Assembly: GCA_903901975.1 (NCBI GenBank)
Contig: CAIUTB010000118.1
Coordinates: 1 to 64,000 of the forward strand
From: an uncultured Bacteroidales bacterium
GTDB lineage: Bacteria; Bacteroidota; Bacteroidia; Bacteroidales; Paludibacteraceae
Direction: 5' to 3'
Length of the DNA stretch: 64,000 nucleotides
The translations under genes and the position numbers were made by a program. The notes below the pieces were generated by a model, which did no database searches, was not told the origin of the DNA, and saw only the letters and a list, made by a program, of their open reading frames with translations. This document shows, in pieces, positions 44,346 through 52,803 of the stretch (position 1 is the first letter of the stretch; each line of letters starts with the position of its first letter).

Positions 44346-44353
44346 TATATTTG
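44346..44353 (+). promoter_or_regulatory. TATATTTG -7 box before the T9SS protein gene
   Basis: Exact TAnnTTTG match 95 bp before the ATG at 44448. Confidence 0.5.
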
Positions 44354-44447
44354 TGGATATTTTACATAAATATATTTATATGTTTTTCTTACATGTTAGT
44401 ATTCAAGGAATTCATTTATTATTAATAACAATTTAAAAATTACGATC

Positions 44448-46118
44448 ATGAAAAAAATTACAATTAATTATTTTTTTAAATTAAACTTGAAGGGCATTTT
44501 TTTAAAATCCTTTTTTGTCTCTTTATTATTAATTGTTGGAGTTTTAAATTCCTTTGGTCAATTTACGGCAGGAAACCTTGTTGTTGAACAAGTTGGAGAT
44601 GGAACAACTGCATTAACAAGTGCAGCAATTACAGTCAAATTATTACAATTTACACCCTCAGGCACTCCAGCTACGGGAACAGCTTTTTTTGGATCTACCG
44701 GAACTCCAACAACATCACCCTATAATATTGTAGAAAGTGGAACAGCTACAAGCAATGGTTATATAAGTTTATCTACTGACAAATCTTTCATACTTATACC
44801 CGGCTATAATGCACCTAATGGGACAGCTAGTATTGCTGGGAGTGCTTCTGCAACTTATGGAAGAACAATTGGCAAATTAACATCCAACGGTGCGTTGCAA
44901 ACAAATGGAACATTTAATGCAATCGGAGGTAATAATTATCGCTCTGTGGTATCAAATGGTACTGGATACTGGATGTCAGGCGGAGCCGGTATTGCTTATA
45001 CTGCAACAGATGCAACATCGAATATTACAACAACTGGTACAAGTATATTTGGCACAAACACCAGACTTTTAACTATTTTTAATAATACGTTATTTGCAAG
45101 TAGTTCGTCTACCACATTCAATGGAACAGGTTCTAGTCCTGGAATTTATCAGATAGGTTCTTTTAATTCGCCACCTACTGCAACGGTAACAGCAGGAACT
45201 GCAGTCATTATTATTAATGCAACTAGTACTGGTAGTCCCTATGGATTTACTTTTAGTCCTGATGGGTTAACTTGTTATGTGGCTGATGACAGAGCTACTG
45301 TTGCAGGTGGTGTACAAAAATGGACTTATTCAGGCACATTCTCTACGTCAACCGGCTGGTCAGTAGGTGGCACATGGACATTAGCATACACGTTGGGTAC
45401 CGGTGTAGCAAGTATAGGAGCAAGAGGATTAACCGTAGATTTTTCGGGGACAAATTCTATTATTTATGGAATAAGTGCTGAAACGGCGCTTAACCGTATG
45501 TTTACAGTAACTGACACCGGATCAGGTTCAACAGCAACAACTTTAGCAACATCCACTACAAATTACATTTTCAGAGGAATAAGTTTCGCTCCTATAACAC
45601 CTCCAACAATTTCAGTAATTGAATCTTCAGTTCCAGCCATGACACCAAGTGATGCAACTAAATCAATTACCGTTAGTGGTTCAAATCTGACTGCTAATAT
45701 TACTCTTGCTCTTAGTGGAACAAATCCTACTCAGTTCTCTGTTTTGCCAACATCACTTACACAAACATTAGGAGCAGTTGCCAGTACTTCAGTAGCAATA
45801 AATTATTTAGCTACAGATAACAGTGCCAACTCAGCTATACTAACCATTTCAAGCCCGGGTGCAACTTCGAAGACTTTTAATTTGTCAGGTGGTCCTGTAA
45901 CCGGATTGTCAATGCTGAATTCAAATCTTAAGGCTTACGTTTCCAATGGAAACGTAAGCCTTAATGCCTTGGCAGGTCAAACAATTGAACTTTTCAATTC
46001 AGTTGGTCAAAAATTAAAGAGTCAACTGGCAGTAAACGGTTTGAATACCATTCAATTATCAGCCAAAGGAATCGTTTTAGTTAAAGTTGGCAATCAAATT
46101 AGTAAAGTAGTTTTGTAG
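44448..46118 (+). CDS. Secreted repeat protein with Ig-like module and T9SS sorting tail
   Basis: 556 residues: signal peptide to about 38, a Ser/Thr/Gly-rich beta domain (40-385) with propeller-like pieces (GSPYGFTFSPDGLTCYVADD), one Ig-like module (390-480: MTPSDATKSITVSGSNLTANITLALSG) of the type found in the M6 protease, and a type-A T9SS tail (LNALAGQTIELFNSVGQKLKSQ...IVLVKVGNQISKVVL). A perfect 37-bp palindrome encodes the join between Ig-like module and tail. The function is unknown; it is likely a surface protein. Confidence 0.75.
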   Translation: MKKITINYFFKLNLKGIFLKSFFVSLLLIVGVLNSFGQFTAGNLVVEQVGDGTTALTSAAITVKLLQFTPSGTPATGTAFFGSTGTPTTSPYNIVESGTATSNGYISLSTDKSFILIPGYNAPNGTASIAGSASATYGRTIGKLTSNGALQTNGTFNAIGGNNYRSVVSNGTGYWMSGGAGIAYTATDATSNITTTGTSIFGTNTRLLTIFNNTLFASSSSTTFNGTGSSPGIYQIGSFNSPPTATVTAGTAVIIINATSTGSPYGFTFSPDGLTCYVADDRATVAGGVQKWTYSGTFSTSTGWSVGGTWTLAYTLGTGVASIGARGLTVDFSGTNSIIYGISAETALNRMFTVTDTGSGSTATTLATSTTNYIFRGISFAPITPPTISVIESSVPAMTPSDATKSITVSGSNLTANITLALSGTNPTQFSVLPTSLTQTLGAVASTSVAINYLATDNSANSAILTISSPGATSKTFNLSGGPVTGLSMLNSNLKAYVSNGNVSLNALAGQTIELFNSVGQKLKSQLAVNGLNTIQLSAKGIVLVKVGNQISKVVL

Positions 46119-46127
46119 ATAACTTAT

Positions 46128-46164
46128 CTATCCGTCCGACCGCTTTAAGTGGCAGGACGGATAG
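46128..46164 (+). terminator. Hairpin after the 44.4-kb T9SS gene
   Basis: CTATCCGTCC pairs with GGACGGATAG, and an inner CCGC/GTGG extends it. It is GC-rich, but the T-tract is weak. Confidence 0.6.
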
Positions 46165-46227
46165 GAGAATCATCTTTATAATACTTTAATTATTCATTTA
46201 AAAAAACTTTTGAAAGGAGAACAAATT

Positions 46228-47067
46228 ATGAAACAGAAATTACAATTTTATTTTGTGTCCGTATTTTTCTTAATGTCAACAGTATTTGTAAGCGGACAAG
46301 TGAGAATTACTGAAGCTATGTCGAGTGCTGGCGGCACCGGAGTTGCAGCAATTGACTGGTTTGAAGTTACTAATTTAGGTGCCACCGACGTGGATATTAC
46401 AGGTTGGAAAGTGGATGACAGTAGTTATGCATTTGCCACATCCCTTGCATTGAGTGGTGTTACTGCAATTCCTGCCCGAAAAAGCGTTATTTTTATGGAA
46501 ACTGCAGATCCAACTACAATTATTCCTACATTTAAAACTTTCTGGGGTGCAAGTTTAGATGCTGTATCAGTAGGCTCATATTCAGGTTCTGGAATCGGAC
46601 TTTCGTCAAGTGGTGACGGGTTGGTTTTATTTCAAGCTGATGGTACTGAAGTAACTAGGGTTAGTTTCGGCGCTGCCACAACTGGTAAATCATTTTATTG
46701 GAGTTATAGTTCTGATGGTTCAGTTGTTGCAACTGCTGTTGTAAGTTCTTTAGGAACAATTAATGGCACTATATCTAATCAGGTTACAATTACTTCTGCC
46801 GATGTTCTTGGTAATACTGGTTCTCCCGGAACAGCTATTGTAGTTCCATTAAGTTCGGGCTTAAACATCCCTAACTACAAAAATTGGTCGTTAACAAGTA
46901 ATATTTTGAATTTTAGCGTTTTGCCAACAACTCAGGTTGAAATATTTGCACTTACAGGTAGCAGAGTGGCTATTTTTGATGCTACCACCAGCATCGTACT
47001 GAATCTTCAGAAAGGAATTTATATTCTGAAAGCAAATAATACTACTGCTAAAATCTCATTGAAATAA
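46228..47067 (+). CDS. Secreted lamin-tail-domain protein with T9SS sorting tail
   Basis: About 279 residues from the ATG at 46228 (MKQKLQFYFVSVFFL). The signal peptide ends at SGQ. The lamin-tail domain covers about 25-190 (RITEAMSSAGGTGVAAIDWFEVTNLG, DVDITGWKVDDSS, SSSGDGLVLFQADG). A short type-A T9SS tail follows (LPTTQVEIFALTGSRVAIFD...LQKGIYILKANNTTAKISLK). It pairs with the propeller proteins at 43.0 and 44.4 kb, repeating the LTD/propeller pair at 34.8-36.5 kb. No catalytic domain is visible. Confidence 0.75.
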   Translation: MKQKLQFYFVSVFFLMSTVFVSGQVRITEAMSSAGGTGVAAIDWFEVTNLGATDVDITGWKVDDSSYAFATSLALSGVTAIPARKSVIFMETADPTTIIPTFKTFWGASLDAVSVGSYSGSGIGLSSSGDGLVLFQADGTEVTRVSFGAATTGKSFYWSYSSDGSVVATAVVSSLGTINGTISNQVTITSADVLGNTGSPGTAIVVPLSSGLNIPNYKNWSLTSNILNFSVLPTTQVEIFALTGSRVAIFDATTSIVLNLQKGIYILKANNTTAKISLK

Positions 47068-47116
47068 CGCTACATTTTTTCAAAATTAAGAATTATACAT
47101 TTAAAGTTATAAATTG

Positions 47117-47152
47117 AACCGCATGAAATAAAATTTTTTTCATGCGGTTTTT
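47117..47152 (+). terminator. Terminator after the lamin-tail gene
   Basis: A 12-bp perfect stem AACCGCATGAAA/TTTCATGCGGTT with a T-run after it. Confidence 0.8.
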
Positions 47153-47288
47153 GATACTTCGTATTTCATGTTGTAAAACATACAAAACTGAAATACAAAT
47201 TTCACACAAATTTCATACATTGCCATTCAATTTTTAAATTAAAAAACAGGTTATTTTTTAGTATCAATCCTTTATATTTTAATACAAT

Positions 47289-49448
47289 ATGAAAGTATAT
47301 CAATCGAATGAAATTAAAAACATTTCATTGCTGGGTAGTTCCGGCTCGGGGAAAACCACTCTTGTGGAAGCTATGCTTTACGAGAGTGGAGTTATAAAAC
47401 GTAGAGGCACTGTTGCCGCTCAAAACACTGTATCAGATTACTTTCCGGTTGAAAAAGAGTACGGCTATTCCGTATTTTCAACCATTATCCAGACTGAATG
47501 GCTGGAGAAAAAACTCAATTTTATCGATTGTCCCGGTTCTGACGATTTTATCGGTGGTGTAGTAACCTCACTAAACGTTACCGATACTGCTTTAATCCTC
47601 CTCAATACGCAATATGGCGTAGAAGTTGGAACCAACAACCACTTCCGTTATACCGAAAAATTTAAAAAACCGGTTATTTTTGTTACCAATCATCTCGATC
47701 AGGAAAAAGCTGATTTTGACAAGACCTTGGAGCAACTGAAAGAAAATTTTGGCAGCAAAATTGTTCAGATTCAATATCCTGTGAATGTTGGTCCGCAATT
47801 TAATGCAGTAGTCGACGTTCTGAAAATGAAATTATACCGATGGAAACCTGAAGGCGGCGTGCCTGATGTATTGGAAATTCCTGCCGACCAGATTGAAAAA
47901 GCACAAAACCTGCACAATGTATTGGTGGAAGCAGCTGCCGAGCACGATGAAGAACTGATGGAAAAATTCTTCGATCAGGGTTCGCTTTCCGAAGATGAAT
48001 TGCGTATCGGTATCCGTAAAGGACTGATTCACCGCGATATGTTCCCCGTTTTCTGCGTTTGTGCCGGAAAAGATATGTGCGTACGTCGTTTGATGGAATT
48101 TGTCGGAAATGTTTCGCCAAGTGTGAATCAGACCGAAAAACCACAAACTGCCGATGGCAAACAAATTGCGCCTGACGCCGCTGGTCCAACCAGTATTTAT
48201 GTATTCAAAACTAGTGTTGAACCACATATCGGTGAAGTTTCCTACTTCAAGGTAATGAGTGGAAAACTGAAAGAAGGCGACGATTTGGTAAATGTTGACC
48301 GCAGTTCGAAAGAGCGTGTCAGTCAAATTTTCTCTGTTGCCGGACAAATCCGCACCAAAGTGGACGAAATTGTAGCCGGTGATATTGGTGCAACCGTAAA
48401 ACTTAAAGACACCCGAACGGGTAATACCCTAAATGTGAAGGGTTGTGATTACGATTTTAAAGAAATAAAATATCCCGAACCAAAATATCGCCGTGCAATT
48501 AGAGCAGTTTCGGAAGCCGATGAAGAAAAATTAAGTGAAGTTCTGACCCGTATGCACGAGGAAGATCCAACCTGGGTAATCGAACAATCTAAAGAGCTGA
48601 AACAAACCATTTTATACGGTCAGGGAGAATTTCACCTGCGCACGCTGAAATGGCGTGTTGAGCATAACGATAAAATTCCGATTGAATATAAAGAACCAAA
48701 AATTCCCTACCGCGAAACCATTACCAAGAATGCACGTGCCGATTATCGCCACAAAAAACAATCGGGTGGTTCAGGTCAGTTTGGCGAAGTTCACATGATT
48801 ATTGAGCCTTATTTCGATGGCATGCCTGCACCTGAAATGTTCCGTTTTAATGGTCAGGAATTCAAAATAAGCAACCGCGATACACAGGTTATCGATCTGG
48901 ATTGGGGTGGCAAACTGGTTCTTATCAACAGTATTGTGGGTGGTTCTATCGATGCACGTTTTGTTCCGGCCATTCTGAAAGGAATTATGGATCGTATTGA
49001 ACAGGGACCATTAACCGGTTCGTATGCCCGCGATGTACGTGTAATTGTGTACGACGGAAAAATGCACCCGGTTGATTCCAATGAAATTTCGTTCCGTCTT
49101 GCCGGTCGTCATGCATTCTCTGCTGCATTTAAAGATGCCGGACCAAAATTGCTCGAACCGGTTTACGATGTGGTTGTTCAAACACCATCCGACCGATTGG
49201 GTGATATAATGAGCGATTTACAAGGCCGCCGTGCCATTATTATGGGTATGGAAAGTGAAAAAGGGTACGAAAAACTGTCGGCAAAAATTCCATTGAAAGA
49301 ATTGGGTAGTTATTCCACCACACTAAGTTCACTTACCGGAGGGCGTGCTTCATTCAGCATGAAGTTTGCAAGCTATGAGTTGGTACCAATGGATATTCAG
49401 GATAAATTGCTCAAAGAATACGAAGCAACCAAAAAAGAAGAGGAATAA
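47289..49448 (+). CDS. EF-G-like translation factor (EF-G2) without catalytic His
   Basis: 719 residues with all five EF-G domains. G1 GSSGSGKTT (16-24) is intact. Switch II reads DCPGSDDF, so the catalytic His of DxPGH is Ser84. G4 is NHLD (134-137) instead of NKxD. Domain IV has the GGSGQFGEVHM segment, and domain V ends in the usual YSTTLSSLTGGRASFSMKF. A Bacteroides EF-G2 paralogue reported to support translation without GTPase activity is, as I recall, the closest known case. It could serve during starvation or stationary phase. It is a monocistronic gene with a terminator after it. Confidence 0.88.
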   Translation: MKVYQSNEIKNISLLGSSGSGKTTLVEAMLYESGVIKRRGTVAAQNTVSDYFPVEKEYGYSVFSTIIQTEWLEKKLNFIDCPGSDDFIGGVVTSLNVTDTALILLNTQYGVEVGTNNHFRYTEKFKKPVIFVTNHLDQEKADFDKTLEQLKENFGSKIVQIQYPVNVGPQFNAVVDVLKMKLYRWKPEGGVPDVLEIPADQIEKAQNLHNVLVEAAAEHDEELMEKFFDQGSLSEDELRIGIRKGLIHRDMFPVFCVCAGKDMCVRRLMEFVGNVSPSVNQTEKPQTADGKQIAPDAAGPTSIYVFKTSVEPHIGEVSYFKVMSGKLKEGDDLVNVDRSSKERVSQIFSVAGQIRTKVDEIVAGDIGATVKLKDTRTGNTLNVKGCDYDFKEIKYPEPKYRRAIRAVSEADEEKLSEVLTRMHEEDPTWVIEQSKELKQTILYGQGEFHLRTLKWRVEHNDKIPIEYKEPKIPYRETITKNARADYRHKKQSGGSGQFGEVHMIIEPYFDGMPAPEMFRFNGQEFKISNRDTQVIDLDWGGKLVLINSIVGGSIDARFVPAILKGIMDRIEQGPLTGSYARDVRVIVYDGKMHPVDSNEISFRLAGRHAFSAAFKDAGPKLLEPVYDVVVQTPSDRLGDIMSDLQGRRAIIMGMESEKGYEKLSAKIPLKELGSYSTTLSSLTGGRASFSMKFASYELVPMDIQDKLLKEYEATKKEEE

Positions 49449-49479
49449 AACACACGATTTTTTGTCTTTCAAAATCAAT

Positions 49480-49515
49480 AAAAGCAGTTGCACGGAAACG
49501 GGTAACTGCTTTTTT
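49480..49515. terminator. Terminator between EF-G2 and the convergent lipoprotein gene
   Basis: AAAAGCAGTT (49480-49489) pairs with AACTGCTTTT (49504-49513), followed by TT. It lies between convergent stops at 49448 and 49518 and may act in both directions. Confidence 0.75.
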
Positions 49516-49517
49516 AA

Positions 49518-49937
49518 TTACTTTTTGCTGACAGCAATAACTGCGTAATAACTATTGTATTGAAAAGTATTATTTACAGAAGGGTAGGGCAGAAGATTAA
49601 TTAATTTGTATCTGATTTCTCCGATAATCGTATCACTCCCGAATGCAGTATTTGTATTTAGGGTAAATTGATGATTATTACCCGCTTCTGTGAGATTGAA
49701 TTTTGCTCTTGCATTACCAGCCCATATACATTCACCACCTAGAGGACATCTTGACTCTTCGGTAATTGAATCGAGTTGAAGAACAAACTTGTATTTATCG
49801 TTCAACACCTTTTGATTGACATATATAAACATGGTGTCATTGGATGATATCATGACATTCACCCGATTTTCAAGACTACAACTGCAGAACAACAAACAGA
49901 AAAAGAATGTTAATGTACTAAGTAATGTTGATTTCAT
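49518..49937 (-). CDS. Small lipoprotein with SRCP-x-CIWAGNA motif
   Basis: 139 residues; the lipobox FCSC puts the acylated Cys near residue 20. The single strong motif is ESRCPLGGECIWAGNARAKF near residue 62, whose two Cys probably form a disulfide; it marks a widespread uncharacterised family of periplasmic or surface proteins. The rest is predicted beta strand. No operon partner is evident; the next gene upstream is about 120 bp away. Confidence 0.65.
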   Translation of the reverse strand: MKSTLLSTLTFFFCLLFCSCSLENRVNVMISSNDTMFIYVNQKVLNDKYKFVLQLDSITEESRCPLGGECIWAGNARAKFNLTEAGNNHQFTLNTNTAFGSDTIIGEIRYKLINLLPYPSVNNTFQYNSYYAVIAVSKK

Positions 49938-50054
49938 TCTCGGAAGTTTTTTATTATAGATGAATAAAAAACGGAAAACGTTGCATCAAGTTCTGAAACA
50001 CAACTGAGGGAATGACTTTGAAGTAACTTGTTTTTAAGATTATATTTGTAGTGT

Positions 50055-50249
50055 TTATTTACTTTGCTTAAATAACCGAATAGCATATAATAGCAACAAA
50101 AGACCTATTATAAATAAAGCTACTCCACCAAATAACACACCTTTTCCATAGTTTGATAATGAACCAAAAACAGCAATGCATCTAAAAATGGCATAAATAG
50201 GATAAATTATCAATACAACTGATAACAGTAACAAGGAGATTTTCTTCAT
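50055..50249 (-). CDS. Small membrane protein with two transmembrane segments
   Basis: 64 residues from the ATG at 50249 (MKKISLLLLSVVLIIYPIY). A longer frame from 50282 runs through the terminator of the upstream Bor-like gene and is rejected. Helices are at about 4-25 and 37-56. No recognised domain; the C-terminus is basic (LFKQSK). Confidence 0.5.
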   Translation of the reverse strand: MKKISLLLLSVVLIIYPIYAIFRCIAVFGSLSNYGKGVLFGGVALFIIGLLLLLYAIRLFKQSK

Positions 50250-50256
50250 AATTTTA

Positions 50257-50293
50257 AAAAAACATGGCATGAATTTTTCCATGCCATGTTTGA
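50257..50293 (-). terminator. Terminator of the Bor-like lipoprotein gene
   Basis: CATGCCATGTT (50280-50290) pairs with AACATGGCATG (50261-50271); on the minus strand a T-run follows. It marks the end of the Bor-like gene and precedes the small membrane-protein start. Confidence 0.75.
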
Positions 50294-50298
50294 AAATT

Positions 50299-50592
50299 TT
50301 ACTTAGTAATAGTTACTGTTGTAGGTGTGTAAATTCCACCGGTAATCATTGCCAACAAACCATCAATAAATGAATGAGAAACGGTAATTGAATAATCTTT
50401 CGCATCTCCAACTAGTTCTTTTGAATTTGCAGTAGCAATTGGAGCCAAACCAGCAATTACATAATGATTGTGTGCTACAATTTTTTCTCCTGTTTTTGGT
50501 CCATTACCTACGGTTGCAGTAAACGTGTAGCATGATGTCATCATGACAGAAATTCCAACAACAAAAGCTAATTTTAATAAACTTTTTTTCAT
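50299..50592 (-). CDS. Bor/Iss-like lipoprotein
   Basis: 97 residues, lipobox MTSC with acylated Cys21. The pattern YTFTATVGNGP..., HNHYVIAGLAPI and the end FIDGLLAMITGGIYTP match the lambda Bor family (HHFFVSGI..., FVNGLLGFITLGIYTP). Bor and Iss give serum resistance in E. coli; chromosomal relatives in Bacteroidota have no defined role. There is no sign of phage genes around it. Confidence 0.78.
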   Translation of the reverse strand: MKKSLLKLAFVVGISVMMTSCYTFTATVGNGPKTGEKIVAHNHYVIAGLAPIATANSKELVGDAKDYSITVSHSFIDGLLAMITGGIYTPTTVTITK

Positions 50593-50692
50593 AAATCCTT
50601 GATTTTGTTTTTTTGCCTACTCATAAGCTTTTCAGCATCCGCTCCTTACTATTTTAAGGATGTTCAGGTCTTTTCCTTAGATTTTTTGCATA

Positions 50693-50910
50693 AAAAAAGC
50701 GTGGTACTTTAACAGTAACACGTTTCCAAGGTACGACCAGCACCTACAAAATAATGTATAAGTTAAAGCCCACGCCAGAGGCGCAGGCGTTTACTAACTT
50801 ATTCTTTATTTTGCTTCTGTAAAATTGGTCGTTTTTGGAAACAAGAATAAAAGCTAACGCTTTTGATAATATGTAATGCAATTGTCGCTACAATTGACGA
50901 TTTAATTAAA
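50693..50910 (-). ncRNA. Candidate structured RNA, possibly 6S-like
   Basis: The region folds on itself as one long rod. Nested complementary pairs, given as plus-strand positions: AAAAGCG (50695-50701) with CGCTTTT (50858-50864); GTTTCCAA (50722-50729) with TTGGAAAC (50835-50842); ACGACCA (50733-50739) with TGGTCGT (50826-50832); ATAAGTTA (50758-50765) with TAACTTAT (50804-50811). A hairpin GCC...GGC lies at the tip. Unpaired bulges lie between the outer two helices, as in the central bubble of 6S RNA. Minus strand is chosen because a T-run closes that end and a TATATTTG box lies upstream. Identity as 6S is a guess; a T-poor untranslated hairpin of other function is possible. Confidence 0.5.
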
Positions 50911-50917
50911 TGAATTG

Positions 50918-50925
50918 CAAATATA
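50918..50925 (-). promoter_or_regulatory. TATATTTG -7 box for the candidate RNA
   Basis: The minus strand reads TATATTTG; transcription would begin near 50910 and run through the self-complementary region to the T-run at about 50693. Confidence 0.5.
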
Positions 50926-50985
50926 AATATAATTTTTGAATTGTGAACAACTTAAAATAAATTTTTGGTGTATTTCTATAAACAA

Positions 50986-51016
50986 CTGACGGAGTGACTC
51001 AAAGTCACCGCGTCAG
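50986..51016 (-). terminator. Terminator of the LytTR gene
   Basis: CTGACG/CGTCAG and GTGAC/GTCAC arms form a bulged hairpin 20 bp after the stop codon. The T-tract is weak. Confidence 0.6.
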
Positions 51017-51035
51017 TAAATTTAGCAAATGTATT

Positions 51036-51857
51036 TTAAAGGTTCAACGCCATTCTCAAGGCTTTATAACCTGCCGGACTTGTTTTAATTTGTTGTCCAT
51101 TTTTTAGTGTAAGTAACTGGTTTTGTTTCTCGTACAATTCAATTCGCGAAATCATTTCAACATTTACAATTACCGAGCGATGCACCCTTACAAATTGATT
51201 TTCGGGCAAATGTTCTTCAAAATACTTCATGGTTTGCTCTTTCAGGTATTTTCCATCGCGGGTATAAATCTGAACATAGTCGCCATCGGCCTGCAGATAA
51301 AGTATGTCAGATACTAACACAACATGAATTTTAGTCCCTGATTTTACGGCTATGCGCTCAAGCAATTCAGATTCCTGATTTTTTTTTGGTTTTAATTCTG
51401 CTGGAACTATGGGGACTTCCTGAATTTCATTAAGGGAAATTGAATCGGACATATTATTTTTAAAATGCTTAATAATAATTATATAAATCAATAACCCAAT
51501 AAAAGCCCTGAGAGCTAACACAGGAATAAAAAGCATTGCTAACTCATTTCCGAAAATGAGAAAAAACAGACCGTAACCGACACCCAACCAAATTATCAGA
51601 CTCAGTAAAGCCAAAGCTATCTGATTCACCAATCGTTGATAAAGCGTGAGTGCCGAGAAATTTCCAAATTTCAGCAGATTCCACAATATCAACCCAATAC
51701 CGGCAAAAATGACCGCATGAATCAGTCCATCAACCAACAATACCCAGATGGGTAATGTTAACACCGAAACCAAAACGACAGCTTGCAGAACAGCATATAC
51801 CATCCAAAGCAGGAAGTATTGCGTAGTTTTAGCCGTATTTTCTAAAAATGGATGCAT
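51036..51857 (-). CDS. Membrane-bound LytTR transcription regulator
   Basis: 273 residues. Four transmembrane helices occupy about 10-135. After a linker, a LytTR DNA-binding domain fills 170-273 (IAVKSGTKIHVVLVSDILYLQADGDYVQIYT..., FVRVHRSVIVNVEMI). There is no receiver domain, so the signal must be sensed in the membrane or by a partner. It follows a LiaF-like gene 95 bp upstream. That pair probably forms an autoregulated envelope-stress unit, but this is inferred from families rather than seen. Confidence 0.82.
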   Translation of the reverse strand: MHPFLENTAKTTQYFLLWMVYAVLQAVVLVSVLTLPIWVLLVDGLIHAVIFAGIGLILWNLLKFGNFSALTLYQRLVNQIALALLSLIIWLGVGYGLFFLIFGNELAMLFIPVLALRAFIGLLIYIIIIKHFKNNMSDSISLNEIQEVPIVPAELKPKKNQESELLERIAVKSGTKIHVVLVSDILYLQADGDYVQIYTRDGKYLKEQTMKYFEEHLPENQFVRVHRSVIVNVEMISRIELYEKQNQLLTLKNGQQIKTSPAGYKALRMALNL

Positions 51858-51952
51858 GTTATCAGTTGACAGTTATCAGTAAACAAATTTTCTCATTAAC
51901 CTAACCGAAAAGGCGAGCAATTCATTAATCATTAACCATTTATAATTGACCA

Positions 51953-52768
51953 TTAATTTCTAAGTTCTCCTCCACCAAATACACACGAGCCGGTAATAAT
52001 AAGCTTACGCGTTTTGTCTGTTGGTTCTTTAGGCATGCGGTTGTCCTGAAATCCTCCAAATACGGCATCTAAATGTGTTTCAACATACCAATCGGCAGGT
52101 ACATAAATGGTAATTCCACCAAATACGGCATTTATCTCCACCACCGTATCACCAACTGCTAAATTCGTTCTGCGCAAATCAAGAGTAATTCCGCCAAAAA
52201 CAGCATTCATGTCACCACCTTTAAATTCCGGATCAAGAACAATATGGTCACCGCTACCGAAAACACTATTTTTAGAGAAGCCATCGGGGTTCGTGTTCCA
52301 GTTTGAATAATCGCGATGATGGCGACCATGATGATGGTACTGTTTATGATTGTGAATCCGATTTTGCCATTTGTTCTCAATTGATCCAAAGCCCCATTGA
52401 GGAAAGATAAAACGTTGCAGAATAATTAAAATCCCGGCCAAAATAAATAACAAAGGCCAATAAATATGAGCAAAGTTAGAAGTTAATCCTGGAAATACAT
52501 TCGGGTAAACCTCAATGATTCTTGGAATAAGAAAGAACTTACCAACTACAATCAAAATAATCCCTGAAATCCAATGCCTTTTGAACAGATTGACAATGCC
52601 TATGAATACCAGTAGCATTGGCCATGAGATAATTACACTTTCAAGTTGTCCGGGAATTAATCCTGTTTTCAATCCAAGAAATACAGAACCCAATAGAATT
52701 AACAGTAGGCCAAAACCAACTCCTTTTGAGTAGCCCGAACGAAACGAATTTTTTACTTCATTTTCCAT
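51953..52768 (-). CDS. LiaF-like envelope-response membrane protein
   Basis: 271 residues: a LiaI/DUF5668-like membrane part with paired helices (FGLLLILLGSVFLGLKTG; ISGIILIVVGKFFLIP; WPLLFILAGILIIL), a His-rich linker (HNHKQYHHHGRHHRD), and a C-terminal LiaF-type domain with repeats NAVFGGITLDLR, NAVFGGITIYVP and DAVFGGFQDNR. In Bacillus LiaF restrains an envelope-stress regulator; here the neighbour is a LytTR protein, so a similar inhibitory role is plausible. The His cluster may bind metal. Confidence 0.8.
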   Translation of the reverse strand: MENEVKNSFRSGYSKGVGFGLLLILLGSVFLGLKTGLIPGQLESVIISWPMLLVFIGIVNLFKRHWISGIILIVVGKFFLIPRIIEVYPNVFPGLTSNFAHIYWPLLFILAGILIILQRFIFPQWGFGSIENKWQNRIHNHKQYHHHGRHHRDYSNWNTNPDGFSKNSVFGSGDHIVLDPEFKGGDMNAVFGGITLDLRRTNLAVGDTVVEINAVFGGITIYVPADWYVETHLDAVFGGFQDNRMPKEPTDKTRKLIITGSCVFGGGELRN

Positions 52769-52795
52769 AATTTTTTGTTTTTAAAATTTATGCTG

Positions 52796-52803
52796 CAAAG
52801 ATA
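52796..52803 (-). promoter_or_regulatory. TATCTTTG -7 box for the LiaF-LytTR pair
   Basis: Exact match to TAnnTTTG on the minus strand, 27 bp before the start codon. A second such box (TACCTTTG) lies 100 bp further upstream. Confidence 0.6.

Larger units (their letters stand above)
50593..51035. other. 443-bp non-coding gap holding a candidate RNA
   Basis: No convincing coding frame. It contains the candidate structured RNA at about 50693-50910, its promoter box, and the terminator hairpin of the LytTR gene at 50986-51016. Confidence 0.6.

Noticed and set aside
47832-48347. 171-codon minus-strand frame inside EF-G2
   Set aside because: It lies fully within the conserved EF-G2 coding sequence and has no recognisable domain.
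50250-50282. Longer N-terminus for the 50.05-kb membrane protein
   Set aside because: It overlaps the terminator hairpin of the upstream Bor-like gene.
50693-50910. Reading the structured region as a decayed transposon end
   Set aside because: No target duplication or transposase remnant, and the helices are nested over the entire length with bulges, which fits an RNA better.
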